Assembly (NCBI GenBank): GCA_035499555.1
Contig: DATJYO010000019.1
Location: forward strand, 82,688-146,687
Length of the DNA stretch: 64,000 nt
Direction: 5' to 3'
Source of the DNA: Bog-159 sp035499555
GTDB taxonomy: Bacteria > Acidobacteriota > Terriglobia > Bryobacterales > Bryobacteraceae
Below, piece after piece: positions 51,257 through 59,899 of the stretch; position 1 is the stretch's first letter; the number at the start of each line of letters is the position of its first letter. The notes beneath the pieces are model-generated. The model saw only the letters and a program-made list of their open reading frames with translations, was not told where the DNA came from and made no database searches. The translations under genes and the position numbers were made by a program.

Positions 51257-54200
51257 ATGAAGACCCTTGCTTTCGCGTTGGCCCTGGCTGTCCTGTTGGC
51301 GACAGCCGGCGATTGCGCTTCCCCCGTACGCATTTGGGAAGATTCCATCGTTGTTCCAACATATCAATCCGGATCGCCCGATCCCGCCCCGTTGTTCTTC
51401 GACGGCCGCGGCTACCAGGGCGCCAAAGGTCCCATCTATCCTTACCCCATCATCGACCGGCTCACCGGCGTCAAGGCCGACCAGACTTATAAAGAGGTCT
51501 GCCTCGAAAACGAGTACGTCAAGTTCTGCGTGCTGCCCGAATTGGGCGGACGCATCTTCACCGCCATCGACAAGACCAACGGCTATCCTTTCTTTTACCA
51601 GCAGCACGTCATCAAGCCGGCCCTGATCGGTATGACCGGCGCCTGGATCTCCGGCGGCGTGGAGTGGAACATCCCGCACCATCACCGGGCTTCCAGCTTC
51701 ATGCCGGTGAACTATCAACTGCGGGACAACCCCGATGGCAGCAAAACCGTCCTGGTGGGCGAGATGGAGCTGCGCCATCGCATGCGTTGGACCATGGCGC
51801 TCACGCTGCACCCTGGCAAGTCGTACATCGACGCGACCATGAAGCTGCGTAACCTGACGCCGGTCTCCAACACGTTCCTCTATTTCGCCAATGTGGCCGT
51901 GCACGCCAACCGGAGCTATCAGATCGTCTTTCCGCCGAGCACGCAGTTCGCCACCCAGCATTCCAAGGTGGAGTTCTCGCGTTGGCCCATCGGCGGCGGA
52001 CCCTACGGCGCGGTCGAATTCGCCCAGGGCACGGACGTGTCCTGGTACAAGAACCATCCAGCGCCGGCTTCCATGTTCGCCTTCGATTGTAAGGAGGATT
52101 TCCTGGCAGGCTACGATCACGGCAAAGAGGCCGGCACCCTGCACATCGCCGATCATGCCGTCAGCCCCGGCAAGAAGTTCTTCACCTGGGGCGTGGGTAA
52201 CGACGGCCAGGTCTGGGACAAGCTCCTGACCGACGACGATGGACCGTATCTGGAGTTGATGGTCGGCGGCTTCTCCGATAATCAGCCCGACTACAGTTGG
52301 ATCCAGCCATACGAGGTCAAGACCGTACACGAATACTGGTATCCTTACCGCCAGATCGGCCGCGTCAAGAATGCCAATATCGACGCCGCTGTGAATCTGG
52401 AAATGCTCGAGGGCGGCCGCGCCCGCCTGGGATTCAGCGCCACGTCTCCGCACGCGGCGGCCAAGGCGACCCTGCGTGCCGGTGACCGGACGCTGTTCGA
52501 GCAGACCATCGCCATCGGTCCCGATCGTCCCTTCGTTACTGAAATCGCCGTTCCGCCGGATGCCGCGTCTCTGCGCGCCGCGCTCGAAATCGATGGCCGC
52601 GCGCTGATCTCCTACCAGCCCCAGGCGCTGCCCAAATTGCCGATGCCCAGGCCGGTCACGCCGCCTCCGCCCCCGGCGCGGATCAAATCCAGCGACGAGC
52701 TGTACCTGGCCGGTATGCGCCTGCAGCAGTTCTACAGCCCGGCGGCCGAGCCGGCGCCTTATTTTGAAGAGGCCCTCAAGCGCGATCCCGGCGATTACCG
52801 CGCCAATACGGCGCTCGGCATTTTGTACTATCGCCGCGGAATGTTCGCACAGGCGCAGGACCGCCTGGCCGCCGCCGTCGCCCGCGCCAGCTTTAACTAC
52901 ACCAGTCCCCGCGATGGCGAGGCGTATTATCACCTGGGACTGGTCCAGAAGGCGCTCGGCAACTATCGGGAGGCGCGCGAATCGTTCTCCAAGGCGAGCT
53001 GGAGCTGGGCCTGGCGCGCGCCGGCTTATTATTCCCTCGCCGAATTAGCCTGCCGCCACGGCGATTTCGCCGAAGCCTCGGAGATGCTCGACGACTCGCT
53101 GGCGGCCAACACCGGCAACACCAAGGCCCTCAATATGAAGGCCACCCTGCTGCGCAAGTCCGGCCACGAAAACGACGCCGCCGAAGTGGCCGCCCGGGCC
53201 GTCGCCATCGATCCGCTGGATCAGCGCTCCCAACGCGAACTGCGCCTCGCGCGCGGCGGAGAAGCCCACATCCGCGTAGGAGCTGTGGTCAATGACGACG
53301 TGCAGCCGTACCTCGAGATGGCCGCCGACTACGCCGGCGCCGGCCTGTGGGACGAAGGGATCGCGGCCCTGAAAGAGCTGGAAGGCGCCTACGCAGACAA
53401 ACGGCAGGTGCACGCCATGGCTTACTACTGGCTGGGCTGGCTCTCGGAGCAGGACGGCGCGACCGCCGAGGCGGCCCGCTATTACCGTCTGGCCGCGCAA
53501 GCGTCCGGCCGGTACGTGTTCCCCTTCCGGATCGAATCCATCGCCGTGCTCCAAAGTGCCATGGCGGCCAATCCCTCCGACGCCCGCGCGCCTTATTATC
53601 TCGGCAGTCTTTTGTACGATCTGCAGCCGGAGAAGGCCGTTGAGGCCTGGGAGAAATCCGCCGCGCTCGATTCCGGCTTCGCCCTGGTGCACCGCAACCT
53701 GGCCTTCGCCTACGCCCGCGTCCAGCGCGATTATGGCAAAGCCAAGGCCAGTATCGCCAAAGCCGTATCGCTCGATCCCGATCCGCGATTCGTGGTGGAG
53801 CAGGACGAGATCTGGGAGGGCGCCCGCGTCCCGGCCGCGGACCGGCTCGCCGAGTTCGCCCGCTATCCCAAGGCTTTTGCGGAACGCGATGACGCGATGG
53901 GACGGTTTGTCGCCCTGAACGTGCTGGCCGGAAAGTACGGCGAAGCTCTGAAACTGCTGGCCAGCCGTCATTTCAATGTCTGGGAAGGCGGCGAGAACGC
54001 GCTGCACGATTCCTGGGTGGATGCGCACCTGCTCCGCGGCGACGGTCTCTTCCGCGCCGGCCAGTATCGGGAGGCCTTAAAGGACTACCAGGCTGCCCTG
54101 GAGTATCCGGAAAATCTGGCTGTGGGCCGTCCCATCGACGGCGGCCGGGCGGCCGAAGCGTACTTTGCGATCGCGGAAACTCAGAAACAACTGAACAGCC

Positions 54201-54613
54201 CGGCCGCCGCCAAAACGGCGCTGCAGCAGGCCGTAGCCGAAACCGGCGCGCGGCGCGGGCGGCGCCGGGGATGGTCCGACGAGAGCGCCGAGACTTCCTG
54301 GTACAAAGCTCGCGCCTACGAGGCGCTCGGCAGCCGCAGCGAGGCGGTCCAGATCTACGACCTACTGGTCCGCACCGGCGAAAACTCGCTCCAAAGCTTC
54401 GAGGTGGACTATTTCGCCAAGTTCGGCGCCGCCTCCGGCGCGTCCTCCCGCACCGCTCATGCCCACTTTCTACTGGCCTTAGGCTATCTGGGGCAGGGAA
54501 AAGCGGCGCAAGCCAGGTCCGAACTCGAAGCGGCGCTGCATGACGATCCCAATCACATCGGCGCCCGGCGCCAGCTCGCTTTTCTCGGCCATACGCAGAC
54601 CGCCCGCCGCTGA
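51257..54613 (+). CDS. Secreted DUF5107 and TPR-repeat protein
   Basis: An 1118-residue exported protein (signal MKTLAFALALAVLLATAGDC). Residues about 25-400 are a DUF5107-type beta-sandwich: VCLENEYVKFCVLPELGGRI, TGAWISGGVEWNIPHHHRAS and QPDYSWIQPYEVKTVHEYWY. The region after about residue 480 is a long series of TPR-like helices (YRANTALGILYYRRGMFAQA, EAYYHLGLVQKALGNYREAR, AKPYYLGSLLYDLQP-like and so on). The DUF5107 fold resembles galactose-mutarotase-like domains and may bind sugars. It converges on the regulator gene with one base between the stops. Confidence 0.85.
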   Translation: MKTLAFALALAVLLATAGDCASPVRIWEDSIVVPTYQSGSPDPAPLFFDGRGYQGAKGPIYPYPIIDRLTGVKADQTYKEVCLENEYVKFCVLPELGGRIFTAIDKTNGYPFFYQQHVIKPALIGMTGAWISGGVEWNIPHHHRASSFMPVNYQLRDNPDGSKTVLVGEMELRHRMRWTMALTLHPGKSYIDATMKLRNLTPVSNTFLYFANVAVHANRSYQIVFPPSTQFATQHSKVEFSRWPIGGGPYGAVEFAQGTDVSWYKNHPAPASMFAFDCKEDFLAGYDHGKEAGTLHIADHAVSPGKKFFTWGVGNDGQVWDKLLTDDDGPYLELMVGGFSDNQPDYSWIQPYEVKTVHEYWYPYRQIGRVKNANIDAAVNLEMLEGGRARLGFSATSPHAAAKATLRAGDRTLFEQTIAIGPDRPFVTEIAVPPDAASLRAALEIDGRALISYQPQALPKLPMPRPVTPPPPPARIKSSDELYLAGMRLQQFYSPAAEPAPYFEEALKRDPGDYRANTALGILYYRRGMFAQAQDRLAAAVARASFNYTSPRDGEAYYHLGLVQKALGNYREARESFSKASWSWAWRAPAYYSLAELACRHGDFAEASEMLDDSLAANTGNTKALNMKATLLRKSGHENDAAEVAARAVAIDPLDQRSQRELRLARGGEAHIRVGAVVNDDVQPYLEMAADYAGAGLWDEGIAALKELEGAYADKRQVHAMAYYWLGWLSEQDGATAEAARYYRLAAQASGRYVFPFRIESIAVLQSAMAANPSDARAPYYLGSLLYDLQPEKAVEAWEKSAALDSGFALVHRNLAFAYARVQRDYGKAKASIAKAVSLDPDPRFVVEQDEIWEGARVPAADRLAEFARYPKAFAERDDAMGRFVALNVLAGKYGEALKLLASRHFNVWEGGENALHDSWVDAHLLRGDGLFRAGQYREALKDYQAALEYPENLAVGRPIDGGRAAEAYFAIAETQKQLNSPAAAKTALQQAVAETGARRGRRRGWSDESAETSWYKARAYEALGSRSEAVQIYDLLVRTGENSLQSFEVDYFAKFGAASGASSRTAHAHFLLALGYLGQGKAAQARSELEAALHDDPNHIGARRQLAFLGHTQTARR

Positions 54614-54614
54614 A

Positions 54615-55904
54615 TCAGTCGAGCAGCCGGTAGGCTACCACCTTGGCATCTCCCGTGGTCCCGCCCACCGCCTTGGCCTGGATCAGAATCTCGACTGCGG
54701 AGGCCGGAGACTTTCCCGTGCGTGAGGCCAGCAGCCGGCTCACCGTCGCCGGGAAGTCCGCGCCGGCTACCAGTTCGCCGGCCGCCTCCGTGGCCGCCAT
54801 GTCGATGCCCATCAGCAGCAGCACGTGCCCCGTGGCGGCCAGGTTCGGCAGCAGCGCAATGTCCGCGTACGTTACCGCATCCGCGCCCGCGCTGGCGGGA
54901 CCGTAGACCGCCTCTTCGCCCGCAATCGGGCTCCGGTTCCGAAAATGATAGCGCCGGGTCTGGCGATCCTCTTCCATCGCGAAGTTCAGGCGGGGCTCGA
55001 AAAGCTGCACCCACGGCACGCCCCGCCGGCTGCCGATCAGGATGAAGTTCTCGGCCTTGAACTCGCGAACGCTGATATGCCGCGAATACCGGATCACGGT
55101 GTGGGCCGCGTAGCGGTGGCTCAGCTCCATCAGACGGGTGGCCGTGGTCGCGTCTCCCAGACTGGTGTATTGCCGTGCCGCAATCAGTTTGAGGGCGGCG
55201 CGCAGCTTGGGATCCGCAACCGTCCCCATCAGCTTTTCGGGATAGCCGCCGCTTAAGTAGTCCGTCAGGGAAACATCGACATCCAGAATGTCTTGCAGCA
55301 TCACCATGCAGGTGTCCGACATCACGATGCTGGTCTCCCGGCCCGGAACGAAGATCTTCTGCCAGAGCGGATCGTTGGCGCGCTGGGTCGCCTCGCTTGC
55401 GGACAAACCGTGCCGCTGCGCCTGCTGCCGCTGCCAGATCGCGAGCAATGCCGCAATCACGATCACGCCCGCCGCGGCTACCCCCAGCAGCATCGCCCGG
55501 CTTGGCCGCCGGCTGCCTTTGGCGGCCGCCTCGGGCGCCGGCCGGGCCTCGAAATGCGGGATATATCCCCCTTTGGGAATAGTGAGGATCAGCGGTTCTT
55601 CCGCTCCTTCCAAGGCGAAATAGTCTTCCAGCTTCTGGCGGAGGTGCCGGACCTGCGCGCGCACGATGTTATCTTCGTTCGGGTTGAAGTCCGGCCGCCG
55701 GCCCAGCACCTTGCATCCGATTTCCTGCTCCGTGACGGAACCGGCGCCTTCATCGAGCGCGCGCCGGCAGATGTACAACAGAATCTCGCGAAGCTGCGAT
55801 GCCTTCCCCAGTTGCCGGCTGGATGCTACGCGGCGCACCAGCGCCCACCGTTCGTCCTCAGGCGTAACGGCCGCGAGATCGGAATGCTGCCGTAATTCGC
55901 TCAA
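54615..55904 (-). CDS. Membrane-anchored winged-helix transcriptional regulator
   Basis: A 429-residue protein. The N-terminal cytoplasmic part has an OmpR/ToxR-type winged helix: SVTEQEIGCKVLGRRPDFNP, DNIVRAQVRHLRQKLEDYFA and LTIPKGGYIPHFEARP. A membrane helix lies at about residues 138-157 (AMLLGVAAAGVIVIAALLAI). The rest is an extracytoplasmic domain without a recognised family. The TTG at 55904 has AGGA six bases upstream; the ATG further upstream has no support. It is divergent from the Oar-like receptor gene, and this ToxR-like topology suggests signal sensing across the membrane. Confidence 0.8.
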   Translation of the reverse strand: MSELRQHSDLAAVTPEDERWALVRRVASSRQLGKASQLREILLYICRRALDEGAGSVTEQEIGCKVLGRRPDFNPNEDNIVRAQVRHLRQKLEDYFALEGAEEPLILTIPKGGYIPHFEARPAPEAAAKGSRRPSRAMLLGVAAAGVIVIAALLAIWQRQQAQRHGLSASEATQRANDPLWQKIFVPGRETSIVMSDTCMVMLQDILDVDVSLTDYLSGGYPEKLMGTVADPKLRAALKLIAARQYTSLGDATTATRLMELSHRYAAHTVIRYSRHISVREFKAENFILIGSRRGVPWVQLFEPRLNFAMEEDRQTRRYHFRNRSPIAGEEAVYGPASAGADAVTYADIALLPNLAATGHVLLLMGIDMAATEAAGELVAGADFPATVSRLLASRTGKSPASAVEILIQAKAVGGTTGDAKVVAYRLLD

Positions 55905-56000
55905 GTGATTTCCTGCAATTTCGGGCCTGATTAATCCCCAGCCGATTATACTACCGGGCACGCCCCGATTCCAGGCAAGCACCCGATCCGGTTCCCCAAC

Positions 56001-56038
56001 GCATTGATTGCATTGATCGATTCACGTGAATTCACGTG
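56001..56038. promoter_or_regulatory. Repeat and 16-bp palindrome between the regulator and receptor genes
   Basis: The divergent region contains GCATTGAT twice (56001-56008 and 56010-56017) and then CACGTGAATTCACGTG (56023-56038), a perfect 16-bp palindrome that can also be read as tandem TTCACGTG copies (56021 and 56031). The position suggests an operator for the winged-helix regulator or another dimeric factor. Confidence 0.5.
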
Positions 56039-56197
56039 TATCGCCGCGGGCAAACACAGGGCTTCCCCTTGATTCGAACTAGTCCCCGCCGTACGATCCG
56101 CCTAGGCAAACAGTCGTGGGCATGGTTTGTGTCTTTCCAGGCCCGCGCGTTTGAAAGACTTTGGTTTGTCTTGAGATCGATAGGGGTCTTTCACAAT

Positions 56198-59100
56198 ATG
56201 AGACGAAATCTAGCCCCCGCATTGGGGTTGAGCATCCTACTGCTTCTGCTATTCGCGTTTCCCGGCCTGGCTCAGGACTACCGCGGACGCATTGAAGGCA
56301 TTGTCACTGACCAGTCGCAGGCCGTGGTGGTCGGCGCGACGGTGGCACTGCAGAACGTTAACACTGGTGTGCGCGTGGTTCGTCAGACCAGCGACACCGG
56401 TCTTTATCTGTTTGACCTGGTGGACCCTGGCAACTACACAATGACGGTCGAAATGCAAGGGTTCACTAAGTTCATCCAGGAAAATATCGTCGTTCAAACC
56501 CGCGGCGATGTCACGGTCAACATATCGTTGAAACCAGGCGCCGTCATCGAAAGCATCACGGTGCAGGAAACTCCTGCCGATGTCCAGTTCAACACCAGCA
56601 ATCAGGACTTGACCATCGACTCCACCATGGCCGCCGAGACGCCGCGCTACGACCGCAACCCATTTAAGCTGACGTTGCTGGCTCCCGAAGCCATCAACAC
56701 GCGCGGTGAAGTGCTGCCGTTCCTCTCCTGGTCCGCCAACAGCGTCGATCTGGGCGGTGACACCAACCTGAAGAACGATCTGCAGATCGACGGCAGCCCG
56801 GTGGGCATGGGGCACAAATTCAGCTATCCGCCCAACATGGATGCCGTGCAGGAAGTGATTGTCTCCCAGAACAGCGTCGATGCCGAGTCCGGACACAGCG
56901 CCGGCGGCATCATTACCATGACCACTAAGGCCGGCACCAACGATTGGCATGGCGATGCCTTTTATCTGGGCCGCTACCCGTGGCTGAACGCCGAGGCCGA
57001 CCGCACGGTTCTCAGCAGCAACCCCACCCGCCAGCACATCTTTGGCGGCACCTTGGGGAACCCCATCAAGAAGAATAAGATCTTCAACTTCTTCTCGATG
57101 GAATACTGGAAACAGGGCGCGCCTTCCGACTATATCGTGACGCTGCCGACCACCCTCGAGGCGCAGGGGAACTTCTCGCAGTCCTATGGCATCCAGAACG
57201 GGAATGCCATGCTGCGCACCATCTTCGATCCGTATTCCACGGTGATCAATGCCAACGGCACGGTTACCCGTACGCCGTTCACCGGCAATGTCATTCCCGG
57301 CAACCGCATGGACCCGCTGGCCGTGCAGTTCATGCATGACTTCTGGGCGCCCAACAACGCCGGCGACAACATCACCGGTGTCAACAACTTCAAGTACGGC
57401 TACACCGACGCCTGGCATTACTACAACCTGGCCGACCGTGGCGACTGGAACGTGAATGACAAATGGAAGGTCTTCGGCCGCTGGGGCCGTTACCACACCA
57501 CCGATATTTACTCTAATCCGACGCCCAACAAATCGCCGCTGTATGTGCCGACCGGATCCCTGCGCAATGCCGACCAGGCCGCGGCGGACGTAATCTGGAC
57601 CGTCAACCCCACTACGGTCGTCGATTTCCACGGCGATTATCACGACGTGGTGGATGCCTATGTTTCACCCAGCCTGGGGTCCGACGGCAACGCCCAATTC
57701 TGGCCCAATAATACTTGGTACGAACCCTACCAGGTCAACTCCCCCGGCGTGCCGATTTACTATCCGTCCCTGAACATCGGCGGCAGCGTATTCGGCGGCC
57801 GCGGATTCTATTGGGACCAGCGGCCCAAGGGCTACTCCTTTAACGGCAAGATCTCGCAACAGCGCGGCTCGCACTACCTGAAGGCCGGCTTCGAGTATCG
57901 CCGCAGTTGGGGCCCGGTGTACGTCTCCAACACCACCCAGTTCCAGTTCAATGCGGCCGGCACCGCGGATACGCCGACTAATCCCAATACGGCTATCTAC
58001 GGCGATCAATACGCCAGCTTCCTGATGGGCGTTCTCGATCCTTCGACCGAGGTCGTCGGCGGCGGCGTACCGAACCCTATCACCAACTTCTACGGCATCT
58101 ACTTCCAGGACGACTGGAAGGTGACCAAGCGGCTCACCATCAACATGGGTCTGCGCGACGAGTATGAGACCGCCTGGCACGATTCCGCCCACCTGCTCTC
58201 CCAAGCCATGGACCTGACCGCGCCGATTAGCGAAATCCAGTCCAGTCCTCCGGTAATGCCGCAACAGGCTCTCGATCTGGTAGGCGGCAGCAGCTTCTAT
58301 CAATGGACCGGGGCTTGGCAGTTCACCAGCGGGGGCCACCCCGGAATGTGGAACGCGCCCAAGCTGGCGCTGGCGCCGCGCATCGGGTTGGCTTACCGCA
58401 TCGACGATAAGACCGCGCTGCGCGTCGGCTACGCCCGCTACGTCATCCCGACGGAGTACAACTTCACGGCCGCGCCGATCTCCGGCTTCGAAGATATTAA
58501 CTTCCTCGAGCCGCCGTTCTTCGGCATGACCGGTTATCAGAATGTGGCGCCCCTGGCCAGCGGCGTGCCGCAGGCGACCCTCTCGAGTCCCTTCTCCGCC
58601 ACCAACCCGCTGCTTCCCAATTTCGGTCCCGAGGCGGGCAAAGCCCTGGGTAAGTACATCGGACTGGGCGGCGAGAATCTGCTGTGGTATCCGCAGAACC
58701 TGACCAAGGCGTACAACGACCGCTTCAATTTCAACTTCCAGCGCCAGTTGCCCGGCGGCTTCGTGGCTTCGGTCACTTACTTCCTGAACATCGGCCACCA
58801 GCAATATACGAAGGAACTGAATGCGATCAATCCCAGCATTCTGCAGCAGTTCGCCAGCAACTACAGCGCCCTCAGCAATGCCACGGTGGCAAATCCGTTC
58901 TACCACTACCTGAACACCACGGTGATGAACGGTCCGTATTATTACCAGCCCACCATTCCGTTGACCTCGCTGCTGGTGCCGCGCCCGCAGTACGGCCCGC
59001 TGTACGAGATCGGCGTGTGCTGCTCCGGCGAGCGCTATAACCAGCTCCAGTTGAAGGGTCAGAAGGCCTTTACCAAGGGCTTCAACTTCCTCTTCACGTA

Positions 59101-59743
59101 TGTGTACACGCGGGAGAGGTCTCAGATCAATAACTTCAACGACCAGACTTACTACGACAACTCCTTCCAGTGGCAGGACAGCAACCAGCCCCGCCACCGC
59201 ATGAATATCGCCGGCACTTACGAGCTTCCGTTCGGCAAGGGCCGCACCTATTTGCGCGACGCGCCCAGGGCGCTGGATGCCCTGGTCGGCGGCTGGAAGA
59301 TCACCCCCGTGTTCCAGTACATCTCCGGCGACTTCCCGAACTTCGGGAACCTGCTCGTCAACGGCAATCCCTGCCTCTCGAATCCTACCCCCGGACATTG
59401 GTTCAACACCTCCGTGTTCTCGCCCATCCCGGCGAATACCTATGTGTTGCGCACCAATCCGATCCAGTATGACTGTCTGACCGGTCCGCATTTCTGGGAT
59501 CTGGACACCAGTCTGGTGAAGGACTTCCACATCGTCGAGCGGGTCAAGGCCCAGCTCAAGATGACGGCTTACAACACGCTGAACAATTTGAACCGCGGCG
59601 ACCCGGATACCAACGTCCTCGACTCCAACTTCGGCAAGGCCTTGTACCAGGGTTCGCCCGGCGGCACATTCGGATCCCAGGGGGCGTCCGCCGCCTTCAA
59701 CACCGGGCGCCAGGTGGAACTGGGCTTCAAACTGATTTGGTAA
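56198..59743 (+). CDS. Oar-like TonB-dependent outer-membrane receptor
   Basis: An 1181-residue protein with signal peptide (LGLSILLLLLFAFPGLAQ). A carboxypeptidase-regulatory-like domain occupies about residues 28-110 (GRIEGIVTDQSQAVVVGATV, DLVDPGNYTMTVEMQGFTKF). A plug region follows (DGSPVGMGHKFSYPPNMDAV) and then a large beta barrel ending in an aromatic residue (VELGFKLIW). Such receptors are strongly expanded in Solibacter-like Acidobacteria and are thought to import oligomers. The ATG at 56198 gives the signal peptide. A perfect terminator follows. Confidence 0.92.
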   Translation: MRRNLAPALGLSILLLLLFAFPGLAQDYRGRIEGIVTDQSQAVVVGATVALQNVNTGVRVVRQTSDTGLYLFDLVDPGNYTMTVEMQGFTKFIQENIVVQTRGDVTVNISLKPGAVIESITVQETPADVQFNTSNQDLTIDSTMAAETPRYDRNPFKLTLLAPEAINTRGEVLPFLSWSANSVDLGGDTNLKNDLQIDGSPVGMGHKFSYPPNMDAVQEVIVSQNSVDAESGHSAGGIITMTTKAGTNDWHGDAFYLGRYPWLNAEADRTVLSSNPTRQHIFGGTLGNPIKKNKIFNFFSMEYWKQGAPSDYIVTLPTTLEAQGNFSQSYGIQNGNAMLRTIFDPYSTVINANGTVTRTPFTGNVIPGNRMDPLAVQFMHDFWAPNNAGDNITGVNNFKYGYTDAWHYYNLADRGDWNVNDKWKVFGRWGRYHTTDIYSNPTPNKSPLYVPTGSLRNADQAAADVIWTVNPTTVVDFHGDYHDVVDAYVSPSLGSDGNAQFWPNNTWYEPYQVNSPGVPIYYPSLNIGGSVFGGRGFYWDQRPKGYSFNGKISQQRGSHYLKAGFEYRRSWGPVYVSNTTQFQFNAAGTADTPTNPNTAIYGDQYASFLMGVLDPSTEVVGGGVPNPITNFYGIYFQDDWKVTKRLTINMGLRDEYETAWHDSAHLLSQAMDLTAPISEIQSSPPVMPQQALDLVGGSSFYQWTGAWQFTSGGHPGMWNAPKLALAPRIGLAYRIDDKTALRVGYARYVIPTEYNFTAAPISGFEDINFLEPPFFGMTGYQNVAPLASGVPQATLSSPFSATNPLLPNFGPEAGKALGKYIGLGGENLLWYPQNLTKAYNDRFNFNFQRQLPGGFVASVTYFLNIGHQQYTKELNAINPSILQQFASNYSALSNATVANPFYHYLNTTVMNGPYYYQPTIPLTSLLVPRPQYGPLYEIGVCCSGERYNQLQLKGQKAFTKGFNFLFTYVYTRERSQINNFNDQTYYDNSFQWQDSNQPRHRMNIAGTYELPFGKGRTYLRDAPRALDALVGGWKITPVFQYISGDFPNFGNLLVNGNPCLSNPTPGHWFNTSVFSPIPANTYVLRTNPIQYDCLTGPHFWDLDTSLVKDFHIVERVKAQLKMTAYNTLNNLNRGDPDTNVLDSNFGKALYQGSPGGTFGSQGASAAFNTGRQVELGFKLIW

Positions 59744-59774
59744 CTGCGCAACTACAGGCAACGTTCCCAACTAT

Positions 59775-59807
59775 CGGCGGCGGGTCACTCCCGCCGCCGT
59801 TTTTTTT
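59775..59807 (+). terminator. Intrinsic terminator after the Oar-like receptor gene
   Basis: CGGCGGCGGG (59775-59784), a 5-base loop, then CCCGCCGCCG (59790-59799) form a perfect 10-bp GC stem followed immediately by eight T residues (59800-59807). It lies about 30 bp after the receptor stop codon and separates it from the CRTAC1 gene. Confidence 0.95.
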
Positions 59808-59899
59808 GTGTGCCCGATCGCAAGAAGCTCCGCGCGCGGAAAACCTGCGGATTCCGCGCCCGCTGAATATACTGAATAATAGGACCTCATAATTCCGGT

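Noticed and set aside
51131..52933. 600-codon open frame on the minus strand
   Set aside because: Antisense to the DUF5107-TPR and HDOD genes, whose domains are clear.
57665..59770. 701-codon open frame on the minus strand
   Set aside because: It lies entirely antisense to the Oar-like receptor barrel, has no domain, and reflects GC-rich third codon positions of the real gene.
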